From CBCOTE01 sp965112965 (lineage in GTDB: Bacteria; Desulfobacterota; Desulfovibrionia; Desulfovibrionales; Desulfovibrionaceae), in assembly GCA_965112965.1 (NCBI GenBank), contig CBCOTE010000021.1:62001-126000 (forward strand): a stretch of DNA of 64,000 nt, written 5' to 3'. Shown one piece after another: positions 48,603-56,688 of this stretch. The notes under the pieces are model-generated. The model made no database searches. It was not told the origin of the DNA and saw nothing but the letters and a program-made list of their open reading frames with translations. The translations under genes were made by a program, and so were the position numbers. How positions within the stretch are numbered: the stretch's first letter is position 1; each line of letters starts with the position of its first letter.

Positions 48603-51281
48603 ATGATCAAACTTCATATTAATAACCGCCCTTTTCAATTCGAAGGCGACCCACGTACTTCTCTACTTACCTTCCTGCGCTTGGATTTGGGGTTGACTGC
48701 GGCTAAAGATGGCTGCTCAGGCCAGGCTACCTGCGGCGCCTGTTTGGTAGAGGTTAACGGCCAGGCAGCTATGGCTTGTTCCACCCAATTAGGTCGGCTC
48801 GAGGGCGCCCGAGTAGTAACTATTGAGGGATTTCCCGAGTTCTTACGCCGTGTGTTGGGTCGTGCTTTTGCGGATAAAGGGGCAGTACAGTGTGGCTTTT
48901 GTACCCCTGGCTTTTTAACCCGCACCAAAACATTACTAGCGGACAACCCTAACCCGACCCGCGCTGAGGTTGTTCATGCTCTACGCTTCCATCTTTGCCG
49001 TTGCACGGGATATGTAAAAATTGTGGATGCTATACTCGAGGCTGTAGTTTCTTTGCGCTGTGGGGGAGAATCTAACAATATCGGTATTTCTGGGGAGGAT
49101 ACGGATACTGGCCCTGAAGTGGGAGTTGGTATGGCCCGACCCAAACGTAGTGCCGCGGCACGGGCTATAGGTGCAGTGCCCTTCTTGGATGACCTAGGAA
49201 TTCGCCACGATCTAGCCTTGGCTGAGATGGTCTACGGGGCCCTTCGCTTTACTGATCACCCTAGGGCTCGGATTGTTGCCATCGATTCCAGTCCGGCCAT
49301 GGCCATGCCCGGCGTGCTTGCTGTGTTGACTGCCACCGATGTTCCGGGTCGACGATACACTGGTATGCTTGTCAAGGACTGGCCGCTTTACGTCGCTGTG
49401 GGAGAGACTACTTGTTACATTGGAGATGTACTTGCCTGTGTAGTGGCAAAGAATGAGATTCTAGCTCGGGCTGCAGCCTCGGCCGTGCGTGTAGAATACC
49501 AGGTCCTTGAGGCGCTTACCGATCCAGTAGAGGCCGTGACTAGTTCCATTCTGGTTCATCCGGAGCGCCCAGAGGGTAATAATATCTTATCTATCAAGAC
49601 TATTCGGCGCGGTGAGCAGCCCGGTGGTCCAATTTTGGCCATCGAGGATGTCCTGGCCGCTTCGACTCACGTGGCTGTAGGCACTTTTTCCACTCCAGCC
49701 ATTGAGCATGGTTTTCTAGAGACTGAATGTGCTGTGGCCACCCCCTGGATATCCCCTGCAGGGCCTGGCGTACATCTATACTCTCAAGGCCAAGGTATCT
49801 ACCACGATCGTGAAGATGTAGCCGGTCTGTTAGGGCTGTCCGAGGAAGCGGTGCGTGTTACCTTGATAGACGCTGGCGGTGCCTTTGGTGGCAAAGAGGA
49901 CCTCTCGGTGCAAGGGCATGCTGCTTTGGCTGCTTATAACCTTGGCCGGCCGGTTAAGGTTCGATTTTCTAGGCCCGAATCTTTGCGTTGCCATCCAAAG
50001 CGTCATGCCATGCAGTTGGAGTACGCACTGGGCTGCGATGCCATGGGTCGGTTTACAGGCCTCAGAGCGCGTATATTAGGCGACAGTGGAGCTTACGCTT
50101 CTCTTAGCGCGGCAGTTTTGGCCCGCGCCGCTACTCATGCTACCGGCGCTTACCACGTACCATGTGTGGATGTGGAGTCCATGGCTGTCTTTACTAATAA
50201 TCCCCCGGCTGGGGCTATGCGCGGTTTTGGTGTCAACCAAGTCACCTTCGCCATGGAAGGCATGGTGGAGGAACTTTGTGTTCGAGGCGGCTTTGACCCT
50301 TGGCAGTTTCGTTATGATAATGCGCTGGATACCGGCCGCCTGACTTGTGCGGGCCAGCAGTTGGGGAAGGGCATCGGCCTGCGTAAGACTTTAGAGGCGG
50401 TTCGAGAGATCTATCGCGCTGCTCCGGCAGCTGGGTTGGCCTGCGCTATTAAGAACTGCGGTATTGGTAACGGGATTCCTGAATATTGTCGGGTGCACCT
50501 TGATGTGCTCCCTGGCGGACGTCTTGTCCTGCACCACGGATGGACTGACATGGGCCAGGGTCTTCATACCGTGGCCGTGCAGTTAATCTGTGAGGCTTTG
50601 GCCCCGATTTTGCCGCTGGCGGTTGAAGTGGTTACCGACACTGCTTCGGATGCGCCAGCCGGTTCTACTACGGCCAGTCGTGGCACTTTTCAACTCGGCC
50701 ACGCTGTGCTTGTCGCTGCTGATAGGCTTAAGGCGGATCTAAAGTCCACTGCAGGTGATCTCACATCCCTGGCCGGCCGTCGCTATACTGGTGAATATCT
50801 GGCTAAAGACACCGCCGGCGATGGCGAACCTGGTACCTTCTGTAACCATATCTCTTACAGTTTTGCCACGCACTGTGTGGTTTTGGACGCGGCCGGGTGC
50901 ATTGAGCATGTGGTGGCGGCCCACGACGCGGGACGTATCGTCAACCCCATACTTTTCGAGGGCCAGGTGGAAGGCGGCGTGGTCATGGGTCTAGGCTATG
51001 CTCTTTCGGAGCGGTTGCCCCTCAAAGATGGTCGGCTCATGTCTAATCGTTTAGCTGCTTGCGGTTTACCGCGGTCTACAGACGTGCCAGTTGTAACAGT
51101 TGTTGCTGTAGACTCTTGGGATCCCGAAGGGCCTTGTGGCGCTAAGGGCGTAGGTGAAATTAGCAGTATCCCCACGGCGCCAGCTGTTGCCAATGCCTTC
51201 TTTCGTTATGACGGACAGCTTCGTCGCGACTTACCACTTGTCCGGCCTGTGGCTGATATGATTTCGCCATCTGAAATATAA
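48603..51281 (+). CDS. xdhD: Selenium-dependent xanthine dehydrogenase-like protein (fused Fe-S and Mo domains)
   Basis: An 892-residue fusion of a two-cluster iron-sulfur domain (1 to about 150) and a molybdenum-binding domain (about 178 on), the layout of the selenium-dependent xanthine dehydrogenase group related to E. coli XdhD. The first cluster is DGCSGQATCGAC (Cys38, 44, 47), one residue longer than the usual C-x4-C. The second is VQCGFCTPG (97, 100) with LCRCTGY (132, 134). All ligands are kept, unlike E. coli XdhD. The Mo domain has AGGAFGGKEDL, GAMRGFGVNQ, TDMGQGLHT and the catalytic segment GAKGVGEISSI. ATG 48603 follows GAGGAG. It heads an operon with ssnA and hyuA and has no own FAD subunit. 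Confidence 0.94.
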   Translation: MIKLHINNRPFQFEGDPRTSLLTFLRLDLGLTAAKDGCSGQATCGACLVEVNGQAAMACSTQLGRLEGARVVTIEGFPEFLRRVLGRAFADKGAVQCGFCTPGFLTRTKTLLADNPNPTRAEVVHALRFHLCRCTGYVKIVDAILEAVVSLRCGGESNNIGISGEDTDTGPEVGVGMARPKRSAAARAIGAVPFLDDLGIRHDLALAEMVYGALRFTDHPRARIVAIDSSPAMAMPGVLAVLTATDVPGRRYTGMLVKDWPLYVAVGETTCYIGDVLACVVAKNEILARAAASAVRVEYQVLEALTDPVEAVTSSILVHPERPEGNNILSIKTIRRGEQPGGPILAIEDVLAASTHVAVGTFSTPAIEHGFLETECAVATPWISPAGPGVHLYSQGQGIYHDREDVAGLLGLSEEAVRVTLIDAGGAFGGKEDLSVQGHAALAAYNLGRPVKVRFSRPESLRCHPKRHAMQLEYALGCDAMGRFTGLRARILGDSGAYASLSAAVLARAATHATGAYHVPCVDVESMAVFTNNPPAGAMRGFGVNQVTFAMEGMVEELCVRGGFDPWQFRYDNALDTGRLTCAGQQLGKGIGLRKTLEAVREIYRAAPAAGLACAIKNCGIGNGIPEYCRVHLDVLPGGRLVLHHGWTDMGQGLHTVAVQLICEALAPILPLAVEVVTDTASDAPAGSTTASRGTFQLGHAVLVAADRLKADLKSTAGDLTSLAGRRYTGEYLAKDTAGDGEPGTFCNHISYSFATHCVVLDAAGCIEHVVAAHDAGRIVNPILFEGQVEGGVVMGLGYALSERLPLKDGRLMSNRLAACGLPRSTDVPVVTVVAVDSWDPEGPCGAKGVGEISSIPTAPAVANAFFRYDGQLRRDLPLVRPVADMISPSEI

Positions 51282-51293
51282 AAGGAGTACACC

Positions 51294-52583
51294 ATGACCT
51301 TATACCTTAAAAATGTTAACTGGCTTGATCTCGACGCCACAACACTGGCTTCCGGTCATTTGGCCGTGGAAGAAGGTCCGCGAGGTAGTCTGGTCTTCTT
51401 GCCTGATTTTCCAGTCATGGCCGAACTCGAGCCTGATGACCGGGTACTTGACTGCCACGGACAGCTCGTCACTCGGGCATTCGCTTGTGGTCACCATCAT
51501 ATTTATTCGGCTTTGGCCAGAGGCATGCCCCCAGCTCCCAGCATTCCCAGGAATTTCACTGAGATTCTTAAATTTATTTGGTGGCGGCTGGACAAGTGTC
51601 TGGATCTAGAGATGATAGAGGCTAGTGCCTTAGCTACGGCTCTGGCTTGTGCTAAGCACGGAGTCACTTATGTAATTGACCATCACTCCTCGCCTTTAGC
51701 TGTGAAAGGGTCGCTTACCATTATCGCTCGGGCCTTTGAGCGTATCGGTCTTGGTCATCTATTATGTTACGAGATCAGCTGTCGCGATGGGGCTGGCCCC
51801 ATGGAGGCCGGCCTGGTGGAGACCGATACCTATCTTCAGTCAGGCCGTAAGGGTCACATAGGCTTGCACGCCTCTTTCACCGTGGACAATGATTTATTAC
51901 GACGGGCGGTACAGTTTGCTCGCAGACACCGGACAGGCATCCACATCCACGTGGCTGAAGATTTAGCCGACCAGAAACATTGTCTAGCCACTTATGGTAC
52001 ACGGGTAGTCCATCGCCTAGCCGAGGCTGGCGTACTCGATCTGCAACATACTATTCTTAGCCACTGTATTCATTGTGACATGTCCGAGCGAGAATTAATC
52101 CGTAACTCACCGGCATGGGTAGTCCAAAATACCGAAAGTAATCAGAATAATGGTGTCGGACTCACTGGTTACGCTGAATTCGGTCCTCGAGTTATGTTCG
52201 GTACTGACGGCATGCACTCAGATATGTTGCGTAGCGCCCGAGCCTCCTATCTAGCCGGGCAGACGTTGGAGTCCCTATCTCCAGCTAGTGTTTACGCTAG
52301 ATTTCGGGCGGTGCATAGCTACATTGCAGCTTTGGATACATCAGGTGATGGGCCCAATAATCTCGTAGTGCTCGATTATGATACGCCTACGGACTTGACG
52401 CCAGATAATTTTTTCAGCCACTTCGTCTACGGCTTAGAAGCTGGCCATGTACAAACTGTCATAGCCCAGGGCCGGGTTATAGTGGAGGAAGGCCGATTAG
52501 CGACTGAGGACGAGGAAGATATTTTATTGTACGCTAAAGAGCAGGCCCGTCGTCTGTGGGCTAAGTTACGGGAGACTAACTAA
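51294..52583 (+). CDS. ssnA: Amidohydrolase/aminohydrolase SsnA
   Basis: A 429-residue metal-dependent amidohydrolase of the SsnA family (E. coli SsnA about 442), assigned a ring-opening or deamination role in anaerobic purine and urate degradation. Metal-site motifs are visible: ACGHHHIYSAL near residue 64, HIHVAED, LSHCIHCD and MFGTDGMHSDML. AGGAG lies six bases before ATG 51294 and only 12 bases separate it from the xdhD-like gene. The exact substrate is not fixed by sequence. Confidence 0.92.
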   Translation: MTLYLKNVNWLDLDATTLASGHLAVEEGPRGSLVFLPDFPVMAELEPDDRVLDCHGQLVTRAFACGHHHIYSALARGMPPAPSIPRNFTEILKFIWWRLDKCLDLEMIEASALATALACAKHGVTYVIDHHSSPLAVKGSLTIIARAFERIGLGHLLCYEISCRDGAGPMEAGLVETDTYLQSGRKGHIGLHASFTVDNDLLRRAVQFARRHRTGIHIHVAEDLADQKHCLATYGTRVVHRLAEAGVLDLQHTILSHCIHCDMSERELIRNSPAWVVQNTESNQNNGVGLTGYAEFGPRVMFGTDGMHSDMLRSARASYLAGQTLESLSPASVYARFRAVHSYIAALDTSGDGPNNLVVLDYDTPTDLTPDNFFSHFVYGLEAGHVQTVIAQGRVIVEEGRLATEDEEDILLYAKEQARRLWAKLRETN

Positions 52584-52585
52584 AT

Positions 52586-54076
52586 ATGCGTTTAGTTATC
52601 GTCGGTGGAACTATAGTCACGGCCTCTGAAACTTTTCCGGCCGATTTACTGATAGAGGACGGCCGCATCATAGCTTTAGGCGAGCAATTGCCACGAGATG
52701 GTGTTCAGGTGCTCGATGCTGCGGGTTGCTTGGTGATTCCTGGCGGTGTGGATGTGCATACCCACTGCGAGTTGGCTATGGACGAATTTGGTAACGTTTC
52801 CAATAGTTTTGGAGCTATTCGCGTGTCTGATGATATGTATTACGGTACTGCAGCTGCGGCTATGGGCGGCACTACTTGTATTGTGGAGCACCCGGGGTTT
52901 GGCCCGACTGGTTGTAGCCTCTTTCATCAACTGGAAGTTTATGCTAGGATAGCCTCTGGTCGAGCTGTAGTAGATTACGCTTTCCATGGCGTACTCCAGC
53001 ACGTAAATCAGGCTATTCTGGATGAAGTGCCTAAGATGGTGGCTACCGGCTACCCCACCCTTAAAGCATACCTTACATATGGGTATGCTTTAGATGATGT
53101 GGCGCTTTTGGCCGTGCTTGATGTTTTGACAAATGCTGGAGGCCTGCTTACGGTGCATGCCGAGAATCATGCCATTGTCACCTACCTGGCCGACCGACTA
53201 CAGAAGACTGCCTCCGCCGACCCTTTGAGCCTGCCCAAGAGCCGCCCCCCAGCCGCAGAAGCTGAGGCTGTACAACGGGTTCTGGCTTTAGCTGGAGTGG
53301 TACGAGAAGGGGGTGTTCCAGTTTATTTAGTGCATCTCTCTACCGCCGCCAGCCTTACTGCAGTGCGGGCGGCGCGCGCAGCCGGGCAGATCGTTTTCGC
53401 CGAAACCTGCCCTCAGTATCTACTTTTGGATCAGAGCCAGTACGCTAAAACCTGGGCTGTAGAGGCAGTGGAAGGTAAAGATAAGGATATGCGAATACCG
53501 TATGAACTTAGTCGCCGTTTCACCGGTCCGGTTGGTCTCAAGTACATTATGGCTCCGCCCTTACGGCCGACTACAGATGTCGCCGCCTTATGGCAGGGAC
53601 TTACTGACGGCTCAATTGATGTTGTAGCTACCGATCACTGTGCTTTCTCTTTGGCCGATAAGCTCGATCGTTATGCCCGAGCTGGCAGCGATATATTTGC
53701 CAGCCCGGGCGGCATCCCTGGTATCGAGACTCGACTACCGCTCCTTTTTACTTATGGTGTGCTCGCCGATCGTATTAGTCTACCGCGTTTAGTAGCCCTC
53801 ACTGCTACTAACCCGGCCCGTATTATGGGTCTTGCCCCAGCCAAGGGTAACCTCTTTCCCGGTGCCGACGCTGATATTGCGATCCTTGATCCAACTGCCG
53901 AGCACACAATCAGCGCTATCACCCTGCGTCAAGCTGTAGACTATACCCCATTCGAAGGTTTGCCAAGCCGTGGTTGGCCGCGTCACGTTCTTCTGCGAGG
54001 CTTCTTCGTTGTTCATAATGGCTGTCTCGTGGCTAATCCTGGCGTCGGTCGTGAATTGCGAAGGCAGCTAAGCTAA
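52586..54076 (+). CDS. hyuA: Dihydropyrimidinase/hydantoinase-like amidohydrolase HyuA (YgeZ)
   Basis: A 496-residue cyclic amidohydrolase of the hydantoinase family that opens cyclic amide rings. Zinc motifs: PGGVDVHTHCE (about 52-62), the lysine to be carboxylated in TLKAYLTYG, LTVHAENH, YLVHLSTA and ATDHCAF. It starts two bases after the ssnA stop, so it is coupled to it, and ends nine bases inside the convergent mocA gene. In E. coli the homologue (ygeZ/hyuA) lies in the same purine-related island, so an intermediate of urate or xanthine breakdown is the likely substrate. Confidence 0.93.
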   Translation: MRLVIVGGTIVTASETFPADLLIEDGRIIALGEQLPRDGVQVLDAAGCLVIPGGVDVHTHCELAMDEFGNVSNSFGAIRVSDDMYYGTAAAAMGGTTCIVEHPGFGPTGCSLFHQLEVYARIASGRAVVDYAFHGVLQHVNQAILDEVPKMVATGYPTLKAYLTYGYALDDVALLAVLDVLTNAGGLLTVHAENHAIVTYLADRLQKTASADPLSLPKSRPPAAEAEAVQRVLALAGVVREGGVPVYLVHLSTAASLTAVRAARAAGQIVFAETCPQYLLLDQSQYAKTWAVEAVEGKDKDMRIPYELSRRFTGPVGLKYIMAPPLRPTTDVAALWQGLTDGSIDVVATDHCAFSLADKLDRYARAGSDIFASPGGIPGIETRLPLLFTYGVLADRISLPRLVALTATNPARIMGLAPAKGNLFPGADADIAILDPTAEHTISAITLRQAVDYTPFEGLPSRGWPRHVLLRGFFVVHNGCLVANPGVGRELRRQLS

Positions 54077-54769
54077 TACTGTAAGTGGATGTGTAGGTGA
54101 TATCGCGATGTTTGTATCCAAAAGGGTAGCATAGTCGGTAGGAGTATCTATATCGGCGAGGATGGTGGGGGAGTTTAAGCACAGCTTAGTTATAGGTGTA
54201 TATGGATGATTGAGGAATGGGCTGGCACCAGTATCGCCAGTGAGGGTTTGGATTTGGGGGAACCAGACGGCAGGGATAAGGACAGGATTACCGCGGTGGC
54301 CCTGGTAATAAGGGACGACGAAGGCATGTTGTGCGGCGGCGAAAGCAGCGAGTATACGGTGGATAGTATGCGCGGTGACTTGAGGCATATCGCCAAGGAG
54401 AACTAGGGCGCCGGAGGTATTATGCGGAAGAGCGGCCAAGGCGGCCGCAAGGCTGGCAGCTTGACCTGCGGCAACGTTTGGCACCGGGATAAGGTGTGGA
54501 TTTATTCGGTTGGGAGGCACAGTGGTGACGACCAGAGCGATAAGGGCGGATGATGCGGGGTCGTGTGGGTTGTAGGTTAGCATTATGGGATGGAGGCCGG
54601 TAGTGTAGACGGTGTTGAGAACGTGTGCTACCAGAGGCTGACCATGCCAGGGTAGTAGCAACTTGGGGCACCCCATACGCCGAGAGGTACCTGCGGCTAG
54701 GATAATGACTGCGATATCGGGTGCTATATTATAAAAAATATTAGTTTTTATTGGATATGATTTTATCAT
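54068..54769 (-). CDS. mocA: Molybdenum cofactor cytidylyltransferase MocA
   Basis: A 233-residue nucleotidyltransferase that joins CMP to molybdopterin to make the cytosine dinucleotide cofactor used by bacterial molybdenum hydroxylases. The signature VIILAAGTSRRMGCPKLLLPW begins at residue 21; VLLGDMPQVT and GHRGNPVLIP with GDTGASPFL are also family motifs. The C-to-T and other changes typical of MobA are absent, which favours MocA. ATG 54769 has AAGG seven bases upstream. It overlaps the end of hyuA convergently (54068-54076) and follows the regulator gene by 68 bases on the same strand. Confidence 0.92.
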   Translation of the reverse strand: MIKSYPIKTNIFYNIAPDIAVIILAAGTSRRMGCPKLLLPWHGQPLVAHVLNTVYTTGLHPIMLTYNPHDPASSALIALVVTTVPPNRINPHLIPVPNVAAGQAASLAAALAALPHNTSGALVLLGDMPQVTAHTIHRILAAFAAAQHAFVVPYYQGHRGNPVLIPAVWFPQIQTLTGDTGASPFLNHPYTPITKLCLNSPTILADIDTPTDYATLLDTNIAISPTHPLTVLA

Positions 54770-54837
54770 GGGATACCTTAACGTAATTTAGATACAATAG
54801 TTGTCTGATAAGACGGTTCTGAGGTGGTGGTTAAGGG

Positions 54838-56688
54838 TCAAGTTGCATTGAGGCCGTAACTTTTACATTTACGGTATAGGGTCGCTAAGCTGATGCCTAA
54901 AGCCGTAGCAGCAGCTTGTTTACCCTTGAGTCTAGGGCCGCAATGGTAGAGGGCTGAGGCTATAGCACGACGTTCTAGCTCAGCCAAAGGTAATATTTGT
55001 GGTTCGGCGTTGTGAGTCGGGATTATTTTAGAGGTCGGCAAGGTAGGTAGGCGGGCAAGGGTTGAGGCATAGATTGAGGGAGAGGCAGTTAGCGTACTAA
55101 GGGCTTCGCGTAGAGCCGGAGGCAATAGGCTTATTTGGGGCCGGCTATTTTTAGGTAATACATTGACCAGGAACTCTAAGGCGTTTTCCAGCTCTCGTAC
55201 GTTACCTGGCCAAGGATAATGGGTGAGGGCAGTGATGAAGGTATCATCTGGGGCCGGTACGACCTTGCCAAAACGGGCTGCGTATCCGGCCAAAAAATGT
55301 TTTGTGAGGATGCCGATATCTTCGGTCCGTTCGCGTAGGGGGGGCGTAGTCAAGGGTATGACGTGCAGCCGGTAGTAGAGATCTTCTCGGAATCGGCCCT
55401 GACGAATAAGTCCGGGTAGGTCATCGTTTGTGGCGGCGATGATTCTAATATCTAAAACGATATTATGGTTTGAGCCTAGTCGCGTTAGTTGTCGCTCCTG
55501 GAGCACTCGCAGAAATTTGGCCTGTAAGGAAAGAGGCAGACTACCGACTTCGTCTAAAAAGAGCACCCCGCCTTGGGCCAGCTCGATACGTCCTATGCGG
55601 CCTTGATGGTTCGCTCCGGTGAAGGCTCCGCGGGCATAGCCAAAGAGTTCGCTTTCTAGAAGTTGGTCTGGGATGGCGCTGCAGTTAATGGCCATAAAAG
55701 GTCCATTAGCTCGGTTGCTGACCCTGTGGATAGCCTGGGCTACTAGCTCCTTACCTGTGCCTGACTCCCCAGTAATGCATATAGTTGAGGTCGAGGCAGC
55801 TACGCGTCCGATGAGCTCTTTGAGTTTTTGGATAGCCTGAGATTTGCCCAGAATGGCGTCCAGTCCTGTGTTTCGGTCGATGCTGGCTGGGGTATTTATT
55901 ATGGTTGCGGATAGACGCGGTATTGTCTCGAAGACGAGTACTCGAGCGAACTGTGGATCGGCTGAGGTCAGGTCCGTGAGTTGCCCACATACTGATAGTT
56001 GACGACCGTCCACAATAAATTTGATTTCCTCCTGATCTGAAACTTGGTTCCAGGTGCGGGACAGAGTGAGTGTAGCCGGCAGTTCTGTAGTAGGTAAACT
56101 AAGTTTTCGCCGGGCTAGCGCGTTCATATAGCGTACTTTTCCGGCAGCGTTGAGCACTATGACTCCGTAGGTGCTGTGGTCTACGATATGAAGTAGGAAC
56201 TCAATTAGTTTTTCGGCCCGAGTTAATTGTTGGCATTCAGCCAGCTTGTGTCCAATGAATTCAGCCATATGAGCTAGCAGGTCGGTGAATATATCCCGTT
56301 GCGCCAATATTCGTTCCCGTTCGGCCTGAGTAAAGCAGACCAGCCCTATGATTCCGGCTATCTTACATGGTGTACTGGTAGTGCCGGCAGTGCTTAGATC
56401 GAGGATGGGCATGCATAAGGATAGCGTTTCATAACAGTCAGCGTGGTTGGAGCAGTGCTGACAGAGGGGATGTTCTTTGGGATTATCTAGGAAGAAAGGA
56501 CGTTTAATCCGCATAACGTGGCGGTAAATTTCTCCCTTTTCGCGAATGCTGCGGCCTACGGCCGCAGCATAGAGACCAGTACCGGCGATGCGTACAAGTT
56601 CAACGTCTATCACCTCTACGTCAATACCTGTCACAGTGGCGATAATCTCGGCATAGCGGGCGACGATGGGTTGGATTGCAGCAAGCAT
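54838..56688 (-). CDS. ygeV: Sigma-54-dependent activator, YgeV-like
   Basis: A 616-residue enhancer-binding activator, close in layout and context to E. coli YgeV, which sits beside xdhABC. The N-terminal sensory domain (1 to about 150) contains cysteines in PLCQHCSNHADCYE (76-85) and SLC (92), possibly a metal or redox site. A PAS-like segment follows (about 160-260). The AAA+ domain has GESGTGKE (Walker A, 307-314), GAFTGA (354-359), GGVLFLDEVGSL and the arginine finger region GNVREL. The C-terminal Fis-type helix-turn-helix is KQAAATALGISLATLYRK. It probably turns on the hydroxylase and hydantoinase genes in response to a purine. The ribosome site is weak. Confidence 0.9.
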   Translation of the reverse strand: MLAAIQPIVARYAEIIATVTGIDVEVIDVELVRIAGTGLYAAAVGRSIREKGEIYRHVMRIKRPFFLDNPKEHPLCQHCSNHADCYETLSLCMPILDLSTAGTTSTPCKIAGIIGLVCFTQAERERILAQRDIFTDLLAHMAEFIGHKLAECQQLTRAEKLIEFLLHIVDHSTYGVIVLNAAGKVRYMNALARRKLSLPTTELPATLTLSRTWNQVSDQEEIKFIVDGRQLSVCGQLTDLTSADPQFARVLVFETIPRLSATIINTPASIDRNTGLDAILGKSQAIQKLKELIGRVAASTSTICITGESGTGKELVAQAIHRVSNRANGPFMAINCSAIPDQLLESELFGYARGAFTGANHQGRIGRIELAQGGVLFLDEVGSLPLSLQAKFLRVLQERQLTRLGSNHNIVLDIRIIAATNDDLPGLIRQGRFREDLYYRLHVIPLTTPPLRERTEDIGILTKHFLAGYAARFGKVVPAPDDTFITALTHYPWPGNVRELENALEFLVNVLPKNSRPQISLLPPALREALSTLTASPSIYASTLARLPTLPTSKIIPTHNAEPQILPLAELERRAIASALYHCGPRLKGKQAAATALGISLATLYRKCKSYGLNAT

